Shown: positions 8,001 to 16,498 of the stretch, piece after piece
Layout of the letters: each line of letters starts with the position of its first letter
How positions within the stretch are numbered: the stretch's first letter is position 1
DNA from: an uncultured archaeon
GTDB taxonomy: Archaea > Halobacteriota > Methanosarcinia > Methanosarcinales > Methanoperedenaceae
Length of the DNA stretch: 38,703 nt
Reading direction: 5' to 3'
Assembly (NCBI GenBank): GCA_902386135.1
Contig: CABMIB010000068.1
Coordinates: 1-38,703, forward strand
The notes under the pieces: model-generated
Told to the model about the DNA's origin: nothing
The model's input: the letters and a program-made list of their open reading frames with translations, nothing else
Databases searched by the model: none
Translations under genes and position numbers: made by a program

Positions 8001-10727
8001 TCATCTTCTCTTTTTACCGAGCAGGTATACCACACAAAGTGCAAACACGGCAAGCACGGGTTCAAACCCGGGAGCTTTCTCTTTCGACGCCGCTGATGGG
8101 GCATTAGTCGTCTCCACCTGACCCGAAGCAGTCGCAGTTACATTCGCATCTGTCTGCCCCGGTACGGCCTGCGCCTCAGAAGCCTTCATTGCAACTATGG
8201 CAAAACTTGAGAAGCTGTCGGTCTTGGCCTCAAAGTAAGTGAACGCCCCGTCTTTACTCTTTTCTGCAGTCTCACGCTGGATCCACTTGCTGCCGTCCCA
8301 TTTCACAAGTCTGATCTCACTGCCTGCAAAGTTATTGTTGACAAGCCATGAGTTCTCAATCTTGAATTTGATTATAGCTTCCTTTATTTTTTTGGTTCCG
8401 ACTATGATGTTCAGGTTCTTGTATACGGTTCCAGGTGCATTGGTTTTCGCGTTGTTTGAGGTGCCTTTAAGAGACTCAACCCTTACTGTTATCGCATTTT
8501 CGTTCTCTTTGCCTGTAATGACTATCTGGGATATTCCGTTGTCGGCTGCACTGAACGAGTAGGTGACCGGCGTACCGGCAATAAGGTCCTCATCATATCT
8601 CTCCGCCTTCTCTATATTGGAGATAGGCTCGGAAGTTGTTACTCCACTGCCGCCTGTGCTGCCACCGCTGCTGCCACTGCCGCTACTACTGCTTGATGAG
8701 GTCGTCCCAACTATCGTAGGACCGACACCTGAGAAGTGCGGGATTCGGAGCCAGAGAGTGCCGTTCGTTGAGTCGATATAGCATTCTGAGGAAGCATTAC
8801 TTGTACTGCAGGACATTCCTGATGAACCGAACCATGCGTCGTTAAAGCCGCTGTAATCGGAAGGCCTGTCCGCTGATTTATTCCCTGCGCTCAGGTCCCA
8901 TACCGGGTTCCAGTTCTCATCGTAAAGTTTTCCTATTTTTACTCCTGAAATGCTAATGCCCGAACTGATAGGTACTCCGATAAGGACCTCGTCGTAAATC
9001 TCAGGACCCTTGCTGCCGAACCTCCATGCCTGTTCCACCGATGAGCCGCTCCGTGACTGGCTTGCACTGTCATCGAACATCGCATCAGGAGGACCAGAGG
9101 CGATCATATCCACGTTCTTGTAATGCACCGTTATTCTCTGGCTTGGCATCTTTATCCTCATGCTTATCTTGCCGCCGCCCATCACTACCTTGAACGGGTT
9201 GAATTCACTCATATTCTGCCCGTTTGCCGGGTCAGGCATCAGGGAACAGCCCGCTGCAGGGTTCGGAACATCGCATTCCGGCTTGCTCAGCAGCATATCC
9301 AGCATTACATTCGAAAGCGCCGTATCATCCGGCTTCCCCGGTCTGAACGATGTCATGCTGATATTCACAGGCTGCGACTGCAATTGAGAAACGTTCTTTG
9401 AAACCTTGAGAGGTACAAAGTCCTGTGTGAATACGTTGATCTTCTTTATGCCTGCACTGATTGCCGGGATGGAGAATGACCCGTTGCTTGATTGTTGAAC
9501 GTCTACCATCCATTTAAAAGCCGGTCCGTTAGCATATACAGTTGAGTAATCAACCTCAACTTCAACATGCGCAAAACCAGTTATTGGCAAACTTCCGTTC
9601 TTCAACTGGAAAGGAAGTTGCAGGGTTGTTACATTCCGGGTGTTTTGGGGTCCGAAGATACCTGCATCAGTTACAGCAATATTTTCTACAGTTCCTAACA
9701 GCGGCTGCAATGTGAAATTAAAGTCAGTTACTGGCGACGCTGAGTAGTTCATGGTTATATTCCTGAACGCCCCGTAATAAGTGCCGCTCCGGTTCGCTAC
9801 TGCGAAGAGCATTATATTCGCGCCCGCACCCATTGCTGAGCCGGGCAGAGTAATATTGTAGGAGCCGTTCGTTGCATCATATATATCAGATCGCGGCGTC
9901 CGGTTGAATGCACTCATGTTGGAAGGCATCGGGTGGTCTTTACCAATCATATTTCCCGGTTCCATCAGGTAAGCTATTATAGTCAGGTTATTGAAGTTAG
10001 TCGAGCCGTTGGATAAATTTGCATAACCGCTCACCCTTCTTAGTTTAATAGCTGTGTTGAATGTTATATTTGCCGTGTTATTCGGGTATGTGGAGAGATT
10101 GTCCAAGTCATAGCTTATAGGCAGGCTCTGGTTAGGGAATATCATGATAGAGTAGCTCCGTTCCAGAGGAACGTATATGTTATTTGCATTCTCTACTTCA
10201 ACACTGAAGTTATCTGCTATCGGGTAGCCCAGTCTTGTATCCTTTATCATGTATCTGAATCGCTGGTTGGCAGTCCCGTTGGTCGCGTTTATGTTTATTG
10301 TTCCACCCTTTCTCAGGTAGAAATTCATCGGGCTGTCTACTGTAAGCATTGAAATCATTTGATACGGGAATTGAGGTAATGACTGACCGATATAATCAAG
10401 ATCATTGGTTGTAGCGTTAAAGTGCTTTAAAACAGGTTTATAAAAATACTGTGGGAAACTAGGAATGCCGGATACATTAAAGTATCCCGATTCATTGCTT
10501 GAGCTAGAATATACGTTTATAAGCGTCGGCGGTCCGCCTGAGCCCATCTGGTAAACCTCGATGGTGACATTAGTGTTATTTAATGCGGCATTTGTTTCAT
10601 TATATGTATATCCTCTAAAATAAAATCCGGGTATCGCTCCTGCCCCTCCCGCCGCAACTACAGAGAGCAACAGACCCAGCAATACAAAATATACAGTTCC
10701 TTTTACGCTATTCGATTTTATAACCAT
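8001..10727 (-). CDS. PGF-CTERM surface protein with PGF-pre-PGF domain
   Basis: Large exported protein, 908 aa from the preferred start. The longest frame begins at 10772, but the in-frame ATG at 10727 has a strong Shine-Dalgarno (AAGGAG about 10 nt upstream), whereas the ATG at 10772 has none. The signal peptide follows (MVIKSNSVKGTVYFVLLGLL, cleaved near AGAIPG). The central 600 residues are beta-rich, with many NxS/T sequons and carboxypeptidase-regulatory-like segments. A Ser/Gly linker precedes a PGF-pre-PGF domain, and the C-terminus is PGFEPVLAVFALCVVYLLG then KKRR (886-908), a textbook archaeosortase (ArtA) sorting signal: motif, hydrophobic helix, basic tail. After processing the protein would be lipid-anchored at the S-layer. 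No catalytic motif was recognised; adhesion or S-layer association is a guess. Confidence 0.88.
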   Translation of the reverse strand: MVIKSNSVKGTVYFVLLGLLLSVVAAGGAGAIPGFYFRGYTYNETNAALNNTNVTIEVYQMGSGGPPTLINVYSSSSNESGYFNVSGIPSFPQYFYKPVLKHFNATTNDLDYIGQSLPQFPYQMISMLTVDSPMNFYLRKGGTININATNGTANQRFRYMIKDTRLGYPIADNFSVEVENANNIYVPLERSYSIMIFPNQSLPISYDLDNLSTYPNNTANITFNTAIKLRRVSGYANLSNGSTNFNNLTIIAYLMEPGNMIGKDHPMPSNMSAFNRTPRSDIYDATNGSYNITLPGSAMGAGANIMLFAVANRSGTYYGAFRNITMNYSASPVTDFNFTLQPLLGTVENIAVTDAGIFGPQNTRNVTTLQLPFQLKNGSLPITGFAHVEVEVDYSTVYANGPAFKWMVDVQQSSNGSFSIPAISAGIKKINVFTQDFVPLKVSKNVSQLQSQPVNISMTSFRPGKPDDTALSNVMLDMLLSKPECDVPNPAAGCSLMPDPANGQNMSEFNPFKVVMGGGKISMRIKMPSQRITVHYKNVDMIASGPPDAMFDDSASQSRSGSSVEQAWRFGSKGPEIYDEVLIGVPISSGISISGVKIGKLYDENWNPVWDLSAGNKSADRPSDYSGFNDAWFGSSGMSCSTSNASSECYIDSTNGTLWLRIPHFSGVGPTIVGTTSSSSSSGSGSSGGSTGGSGVTTSEPISNIEKAERYDEDLIAGTPVTYSFSAADNGISQIVITGKENENAITVRVESLKGTSNNAKTNAPGTVYKNLNIIVGTKKIKEAIIKFKIENSWLVNNNFAGSEIRLVKWDGSKWIQRETAEKSKDGAFTYFEAKTDSFSSFAIVAMKASEAQAVPGQTDANVTATASGQVETTNAPSAASKEKAPGFEPVLAVFALCVVYLLGKKRR

Positions 10728-10750
10728 AACCGGTTTTCTCCTTAATTCAT

Positions 10751-10777
10751 TAATTATGATAAGCATTATCATAATTA
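10751..10777. promoter_or_regulatory. 27-bp perfect palindrome (12-bp arms, 3-nt spacer), Fur-box-like, before the surface-protein operon
   Basis: The arms at 10751-10762 and 10766-10777 are exact reverse complements around GCA. The core TGATAAGCATTATCA differs at one position from the 7-1-7 Fur-type core TGATAATnATTATCA. It covers the expected transcription start of the minus-strand surface-protein gene, about 25 bp downstream of the TATA box at 10787-10796, as expected for a repressor operator. An RNA hairpin in the 5' leader is the alternative. Confidence 0.6.
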
Positions 10778-10786
10778 TATTAGCGA

Positions 10787-10796
10787 CATATATAAC
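10787..10796 (-). promoter_or_regulatory. Archaeal TATA box for the surface-protein/protease operon
   Basis: The minus strand reads GTTATATATG, placing transcription start near 10766 and a leader of about 40 nt before the ATG at 10727. The divergent gene at 10933 shares this 205-bp intergenic region. Confidence 0.5.
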
Positions 10797-10932
10797 TTAC
10801 TAAATATTAGTTAGATATTAATATAAAAACAGTTTTTATTTGTAGGAAACCCAATAGCTGCGCAGGATTTTCCGGATGCAAACAATAATGTTAAATTAAC
10901 CCAGAGATAATGAGTATAAGCGAGGTTAGTCC

Positions 10933-12255
10933 ATGAGAACAAAAGTCTTAATAATGGGTGCCGCAGGACGGGATTTTCATAATTTCAATGTTTTTTTCAG
11001 AGATAACGAAGATTACGAGGTCATAGCTTTCACAGCAGCGCAGATTCCGGGCATAGCCGGGCGCACTTACCCAAAGGAACTGGCAGGTCCGCTGTACGAA
11101 AAGGATATCCCCATCTATCCGGAGGAGGAATTACCGGGATTGATAAAAGAGCATGGCATAGAACAGGTTGTCCTCGCTTATTCCGATTTATCGCACCAGG
11201 CCGTTATGCAGAAAGCCTCATTAGTCCTGGCGTCGGGGGCGGATTTCCGGCTGATGGGGACTGAAAGCACCATGCTCAAATCAAAAAAACCCGTGATTTC
11301 GGTATGCGCTGTCAGGACGGGTTCGGGCAAAAGTCCTACCTCGCAAAAACTGGTGGACATATTGAAGGAAAAAGGGTTCAAGGTGGTCGTGGTGCGCCAT
11401 CCCATGCCCTACGGGGATTTACTGAAGCAGGAGTGCGAGAGGTTTGCCTCGATGGAAGATTGCATTACTAATGAGTGCACTATCGAAGAGAGAGAAGAAT
11501 ATGAACCCTACATCTGCTGCGGAACTGTAGTTTACAGTGGCGTTGATTTTGCGAAAATCCTGAGTTCTGCGGAAAAAGAGGCTGACGTTATCATCTGGGA
11601 TGGCGGGAACAACGATATTCCGTTCTATAAGCCGGACCTGCATATCGTTATCGCTGACCCGCACAGGCCCGGGCACGAGCTTACCTATTATCCGGGGGAA
11701 GTGAATGTGATGCTTGCGGACGTGGTCATCGTGAACAAGGTGGATTCAGCAAGGAAAGAGGACGTGGAACTGGTAATTAATAATATCAAATCCATAAATA
11801 ATAAAGCACTTATAATAAAAGCCAGGTCGGCGATCACTGCCGATGATCCTGAGCTGATAAAAGAAAAGCGTGTCCTTGTCGTGGAAGACGGACCTACTCT
11901 CACCCACGGCGGCATGGCTTTTGGAGCCGGGACAATAGCCGCTAAAAAATACGGGGCAAAAGAAGTGATTGACCCGCGCCCGCACGCTGTGGGCTCGATC
12001 TCTAAAGTCTATGGGGATTTCCCGCACCTCGGCGCTGTGCTGCCCGCCATGGGATACAGTCAGGAACAGATGAAGGAACTTGAGATGACCATAAACGCTA
12101 CAGATTGCGATGCTGTGATAGCAGGGACGCCAATTGATTTAGGCGGACTGCTGAAGCTCAATAAGCCTGTAGCGAGGGTCAGGTACAGGATCGAAGAAGT
12201 AGATATTAAACTTGAAGATGTCATTGAGAAATGGTTAAAATCGAAACCACGATGA
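10933..12255 (+). CDS. Cyclic 2,3-diphosphoglycerate synthetase-like NTPase (COG2403)
   Basis: A 440-aa protein of the family that includes cyclic 2,3-diphosphoglycerate synthetase, which closes 2,3-DPG with ATP into the cyclic solute of thermophilic methanogens. The N-terminal 115 residues form a Rossmann-like domain (KVLIMGAAGRDFHNFN). A P-loop follows, AVRTGSGKSPTSQKL (126-140), then a Walker-B-like WDGGNND (222-228) and a GTPase-type NKVD (268-271). Length agrees with the family (about 440-460 aa). It starts at ATG 10933 with GAGG about 12 nt upstream. It stands alone, convergent with the histidine kinase gene. COG2403 proteins also occur in organisms not known to make the cyclic solute, so the exact substrate is uncertain while the family is clear. 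Confidence 0.75.
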   Translation: MRTKVLIMGAAGRDFHNFNVFFRDNEDYEVIAFTAAQIPGIAGRTYPKELAGPLYEKDIPIYPEEELPGLIKEHGIEQVVLAYSDLSHQAVMQKASLVLASGADFRLMGTESTMLKSKKPVISVCAVRTGSGKSPTSQKLVDILKEKGFKVVVVRHPMPYGDLLKQECERFASMEDCITNECTIEEREEYEPYICCGTVVYSGVDFAKILSSAEKEADVIIWDGGNNDIPFYKPDLHIVIADPHRPGHELTYYPGEVNVMLADVVIVNKVDSARKEDVELVINNIKSINNKALIIKARSAITADDPELIKEKRVLVVEDGPTLTHGGMAFGAGTIAAKKYGAKEVIDPRPHAVGSISKVYGDFPHLGAVLPAMGYSQEQMKELEMTINATDCDAVIAGTPIDLGGLLKLNKPVARVRYRIEEVDIKLEDVIEKWLKSKPR

Positions 12256-12285
12256 TGCTACAGTTCATCCTTCCCGTATTAGCTT

Positions 12286-15144
12286 CTATTTCGCATTAAT
12301 AACTTCGTATATTGTTTTCAATAATCTTTCCGACGTGAAAGGTTTTGGCAAAAAAGCATATATGTGGTTTATCGCAACTCTTGCAAGCCTGTTCCTTTCG
12401 GTTAGCCCGCTGAATGCGATAATCTTAACTTCAGGGTTAATTTTACGCAGTTCCCGAATGCTTGCCGCCCCCTCCATAACCGGCATCATCATATCCATAA
12501 GAACAACCTTGATTTTATCTCTGTTCTGTGTGTACACTGCTATTGCCTCTGCCCCATCATTAGCCGTGAGCACTCTGTAACCGTGTGTCTCCAGTGTTAA
12601 ACTGGCAATCTCGCGAATCTGGGTCTCATCATCGACAACCAGGATCAACTCTCCCTGCCCTGTCGGAAATTTGGTATGTTCTTCTACTTCTTGTGCTATG
12701 TTAGCCATAATAGCAGGTAAATATATTTTAAATGTAGTTCCCCTATTAACTTCGCTGTATACGTTTATAAATCCACCGTGGCTTTTCACGATCGCAAGGG
12801 CTGTAGAAAGACCAAGACCGGTGCCCTTGCCCAACTCTTTTGTCGTGAAAAACGGGTCAAAAATCCTGTCTATTATTTCATGAGGAATGCCGGTGCCTGT
12901 ATCAGAGACAGTAGTAACTATGTACCGACCAACTTTTGCTTCGATGTTCATGCGGGCGTAGCTCTCATCGATAAAAATATTTTCAGCACAGATGCCGAGG
13001 GTTCCGCCGTCAGGCATCGCATCGCGGGCATTCACGCAGAGGTTCATCAGCACCTGGTGTAGTTGCGTGGCATCTCCCGATATCGTCCAGAGATCTTCGG
13101 GTACATCAATTCTGACTTCGATGGATTTTGGAAATGTCTCTTTTATTATCTGCCTTATTTCAGACATGATACGTGCTACCTGAAGAGCTGCACGTTCGCC
13201 TTTTACACCTCGCGCAAACGACTGGACCTGCTTTACCAGATCAGCTCCACGCTGAGTGCTTCTTTCGAGAATATCAAGCAATTTCCTGCTTTCGTCATCC
13301 GGGAACTTTTCCTGTAATAATTGCAGCGACATCATTATCGGTGACAACACATTGTTGATATCGTGCGTTATGCCGCTGGCAAGCGTGCCTATACTCTCCA
13401 GTCTTTGTGCACGCAGCAACTGCGTTTCCAGATTTTTCTTCGCCGTTATGTCAGTGTTGATGACCAGTATTGATTTCTGTTTTCTCTTACTATCGTGCAC
13501 CAGGGTCCAGCGGCTTTCAACAATGATCTCCTTACCTTCTTTCGTTACATGTCGAAGCTCGCCTGTCCATTCACCTTCTTCGACGACCTTCTTTTTGGCT
13601 TCGATAAGCTGTGGTGACTCTTCTTTATGCAGAAACTCATCGGGATTCTTGCCTATAACTTCTCCTGCTATCCAACCATACAGGCGCTGTGCACCTTTGT
13701 TCCAGTAGATGAGGCGGTGTTCCATGTCATAAACTGCAATAGCATCGTGCGCTTTATCGAGAAGGGCTGCCTGTTCCAGTACTTTCTCTTCCGCCCGCCT
13801 GCGCTCCGTGATATCTTTGGCTATAATAGATATACCGAACTTGGAGTGATAAGCATTAATCTCAAAAACAAGGTTCTTGCCCCCGGCCCGGTACTTATTC
13901 ACAAAATGCTGGGGTTGCTGAGTTTTTAATACCTCTTTATACAGCTTCTCCGCTTTTGATTCTCTCAGTTCAGGGAAAAGCTCAAATAGGGATTTTCCAA
14001 CAGCATCTTTCGCTGAAATCCCTGTAAGAGCTTCAGATGCACTATTCCAGTAGGTATATCTTAGCTCTCTGTCCATTGCATAAAAGACCTCGTCGATACT
14101 TTCGGCAAGTTCCCTGTACCTCGCTTCGCCCTCTTGCAGTGATTCGTTGGCTTTTTCAAGTTCGGAAGTCCACTCCTGAATCGCATTATTGGCTTCTTCC
14201 AGTTCGGCAGTCCGTTCCCGGACTCGTATTTCTAATTCATTGTGTGCCCTTTGCAGCTTTTCTTCCATCAGTTTGCGCTCGGTAATATCACGGGCAACTC
14301 CGGTCGTACCTATGACCTCACCTTTATTATCGTAAATAGGTGTTTTGATGGTCTCTATCCATGTTTTTTTACCTTCCTTATCTACCAGCGGCTCTTCAAC
14401 CTGTTTTCGCCTGCCTGTTGCCATAACTTCCCTATCGTCAACCCTGTACCTTTGCGCAAGCTCCTGCTGCCAGATATCCAGGTCTGTCCTGCCGACCAGT
14501 TCCTCAGGGCTCATCCCGCATGCATCTGCAAATGGTCTATTTACTGCTATAAACCTGCTCTCTTTGTCTTTTAACCAGGCGATATCGGGAATATTATTAA
14601 GGATTGCATTTTGCTGGCGATTACTTTTCAGCAATTCCTCCTCGATCCGCTTGCGCTCGGTAATGTCCCTGATAACCTTGACCCCTGCTATGATTTTTCC
14701 TGCAGAATCCCGTAGAGGCGATCCCGTAAGTTCAAAGTATGTTACCCCATTCTCAGTAGTCAAACTTCTTTCTGCCCTGTGGATCTTTCCGTCCCTGAAT
14801 GACAATTCAACAGGACAGCCCTCGCAGATAGAACCCCTGCCTTCATATGCTTTGTAGCAGTACTCACCAATGCGGTCCCCATATAATTCGTTCTGGACCT
14901 GGTTTTGGTGTATGATCTTAAAATCAGTATCCTGGATGATTATACCATCGCCTATGGCTGCAATAATCGCTTCGGTTTTGGCTTTCTCCTCCTCAAGCCT
15001 TACGATGGTTGCCCGTAGTGTCTCCTCAACCCGTTTGCGTTCTATTTCCGGCTTTTCCGATTCAGCAACCTTCTGGTGCATTTTTACCAATTCGTCTGCA
15101 AGCTGCTTTTTAGTCTTATCTTTATCTATCATCGTTTTTATCAC
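12286..15144 (-). CDS. Multi-PAS hybrid histidine kinase with C-terminal receiver domain
   Basis: Soluble 952-aa sensor kinase. A coiled coil (10-55) leads into four PAS domains (about 56-165, 175-290, 340-450, 455-570), three ending in the DITERK/RR linker; a second coiled coil lies at 295-340. A HisKA dimerisation helix carries the phospho-accepting His594 (LASGITHDINNVLSP). The HATPase domain has the N box NARDAM (705-710), G1 SDTGTGIP (747-754) and G2 GKGTGLGLS (772-780). The receiver (about 832-952) has acidic DDE (838-840), phospho-Asp884 (LMDMMMP), Ser912 and Lys934. PAS1 contains Cys96, Cys107 and Cys110 (CEGCP), a possible metal or redox site. No membrane segments, so the signal is cytoplasmic. 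GTG 15144 or ATG 15132 could start it; neither has a clear RBS. No separate output regulator is adjacent. Confidence 0.93.
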   Translation of the reverse strand: MIKTMIDKDKTKKQLADELVKMHQKVAESEKPEIERKRVEETLRATIVRLEEEKAKTEAIIAAIGDGIIIQDTDFKIIHQNQVQNELYGDRIGEYCYKAYEGRGSICEGCPVELSFRDGKIHRAERSLTTENGVTYFELTGSPLRDSAGKIIAGVKVIRDITERKRIEEELLKSNRQQNAILNNIPDIAWLKDKESRFIAVNRPFADACGMSPEELVGRTDLDIWQQELAQRYRVDDREVMATGRRKQVEEPLVDKEGKKTWIETIKTPIYDNKGEVIGTTGVARDITERKLMEEKLQRAHNELEIRVRERTAELEEANNAIQEWTSELEKANESLQEGEARYRELAESIDEVFYAMDRELRYTYWNSASEALTGISAKDAVGKSLFELFPELRESKAEKLYKEVLKTQQPQHFVNKYRAGGKNLVFEINAYHSKFGISIIAKDITERRRAEEKVLEQAALLDKAHDAIAVYDMEHRLIYWNKGAQRLYGWIAGEVIGKNPDEFLHKEESPQLIEAKKKVVEEGEWTGELRHVTKEGKEIIVESRWTLVHDSKRKQKSILVINTDITAKKNLETQLLRAQRLESIGTLASGITHDINNVLSPIMMSLQLLQEKFPDDESRKLLDILERSTQRGADLVKQVQSFARGVKGERAALQVARIMSEIRQIIKETFPKSIEVRIDVPEDLWTISGDATQLHQVLMNLCVNARDAMPDGGTLGICAENIFIDESYARMNIEAKVGRYIVTTVSDTGTGIPHEIIDRIFDPFFTTKELGKGTGLGLSTALAIVKSHGGFINVYSEVNRGTTFKIYLPAIMANIAQEVEEHTKFPTGQGELILVVDDETQIREIASLTLETHGYRVLTANDGAEAIAVYTQNRDKIKVVLMDMMMPVMEGAASIRELRKINPEVKIIAFSGLTERNRLARVAINHIYAFLPKPFTSERLLKTIYEVINAK

Positions 15145-15183
15145 ATGGAATCAGCTACAATTTTTCCGATCATTTTCACATTT

Positions 15184-15237
15184 AAACCCTGTTTGCATGC
15201 TTCCTCCCGTTCCACCTTCGCATTCAAACACAGGTTT
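15184..15237. repeat. Imperfect inverted repeat upstream of the histidine kinase
   Basis: Arms at 15184-15200 and 15220-15237 share AAACC, TTTG and ATGC blocks in inverted order around a 19-nt spacer. It lies 40-95 bp upstream of the kinase start, in the divergent intergenic region with the phosphoesterase. It could be a binding site or a degenerate repeat; the evidence is weak. Confidence 0.25.
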
Positions 15238-15390
15238 GTTTAGGATGCTTTCATCTGGACTCGATTTATATTAACTGGACTTCAACTTATATTATATATT
15301 TGTCTATTCGAGATGAGATAGGTCTTATATTAACTTAACGGATATATGTCATAAATAATCGTTATTGTAATAATCATTGGAAAGGGTCAT

Positions 15391-15921
15391 ATGAAGCTCA
15401 TTATTATATCAGACACACATATCAAACCAGGGCAATCGCTGCTGGCGCGCCTTCCAGAAGACCTCATCTCAATACTCAAAAGCTCAGATATTATAATCCA
15501 TGCAGGGGATTTCGAAACTTTTGGATGCTACAACGAACTTAAAAATCTAGGGAAACTTATCGCAGTTCACGGAGATACAGACGCTCCTGAAGTGATGAGG
15601 CTCCTTCTTGAACGCGAAACCATCGAAGTAGAAAGTGTGAGAATAGGAGTTATCCACAAAGGGCAGCTCGCATCAGAAAACACTGACCGTCTCCGCTACC
15701 TTGCTAAAGATATGGATGTGGATGTGCTGGTATTCGGTCATTTCCATCATCCGATTGTGGAAAAGACGGGGGTGCTGCTGCTCTCGCCCGGAAGCGTAAT
15801 TGTGCCCGGAATAGCCGAACCAAGCGCAATCGAGCTTGAAATAATAGAAAATAATATTAAAGGGAAGATAATCCGATGTAAAGATAACGTATGCAGCTAT
15901 TTTGAATACGAAAAGCCCTGA
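15391..15921 (+). CDS. YfcE/MJ0936-type metallophosphoesterase
   Basis: Small calcineurin-fold phosphodiesterase, 176 aa, the usual length for the MJ0936/YfcE group, which hydrolyses phosphodiester model substrates with two metal ions. Visible motifs: DTH (Asp8, His10), HAGD (Asp40), HGDTD (60-64) where the family consensus is GNxD, IHKG (88-91) where the consensus is THGH, and GHFHH (116-120). Two metal/substrate motifs therefore deviate (Asn to Asp at 62, HGH to HKG), which may alter metal choice or substrate. The start ATG has GAAAGGG 5-10 nt upstream, and TATA-like CTTATATTAA lies near 15324. It is convergent with afpA with a 1-bp gap. The physiological substrate is unknown. Confidence 0.85.
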   Translation: MKLIIISDTHIKPGQSLLARLPEDLISILKSSDIIIHAGDFETFGCYNELKNLGKLIAVHGDTDAPEVMRLLLERETIEVESVRIGVIHKGQLASENTDRLRYLAKDMDVDVLVFGHFHHPIVEKTGVLLLSPGSVIVPGIAEPSAIELEIIENNIKGKIIRCKDNVCSYFEYEKP

Positions 15922-15922
15922 A

Positions 15923-16480
15923 TCACTTTTTGCCTTCAAGATGTTTCTTAACGATTTCCCTCATCTCATCCGGATGTCCCATAACAGTTATACCCTGCAT
16001 CCTCCTGAGCTTATCCACAGCTTCAAGGTCCACGTCCCTCATTGTAAGCGTGAGTTTCTTTCCGCCGGGTAAATCCGTAGTAATTTCCCCTCTTTTCTGG
16101 TCTGCGGGAAAAATATATACCGGCACTTTTCCTTTCATAGCCTGCGCCGCCGCATTGGAGAGCAGAGTATCGGAGATTCCTGACGCGATCTTTCCGACTG
16201 TGTTCGAGGTGGATGGCATTATGAGGAGAAAATCATATTTACCAAGCTGCAAATCCCCCACTAAGAACGGGACATTCGGGGATTTTTCAACAAAAGTCCT
16301 GGGGAAGCTGGATTTTAGCTCGTTGAAAAGCTTGTACCATTTCACCACAGTTTCGCCTGCCTGCGAAAGATACACCCTGACTTCAAGGTTATATTCCTTT
16401 GTGAGTTCTTTCATTATATCAATACTTTCTTTAAGGTAGTCGCCGCAACCTGTGATTCCCCATGCGATCCGTAGAGTCAT
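15923..16480 (-). CDS. afpA: Archaeoflavoprotein AfpA
   Basis: FMN-binding electron-transfer protein of the archaeal flavoprotein family, 185 aa. The N-terminal WGITGCGDYL (7-16) is the characteristic phosphate/flavin loop; PSTSNTVGKIASGISDTLLSNAAAQA (89-114) matches the flavoprotein (Dfp-like) fold around the isoalloxazine site. Family knowledge: the Archaeoglobus AfpA is reduced by ferredoxin. The gene is 18 bp downstream of an iron-sulfur flavoprotein gene on the same strand, so the two flavoproteins are probably co-expressed and may exchange electrons. The related DmrX (dihydromethanopterin reductase) group is the main alternative; it shares the fold, but its N-terminal loop differs in my recollection. 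Confidence 0.8.
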   Translation of the reverse strand: MTLRIAWGITGCGDYLKESIDIMKELTKEYNLEVRVYLSQAGETVVKWYKLFNELKSSFPRTFVEKSPNVPFLVGDLQLGKYDFLLIMPSTSNTVGKIASGISDTLLSNAAAQAMKGKVPVYIFPADQKRGEITTDLPGGKKLTLTMRDVDLEAVDKLRRMQGITVMGHPDEMREIVKKHLEGKK

Positions 16481-16498
16481 TTATTTACCACTCCGCCA

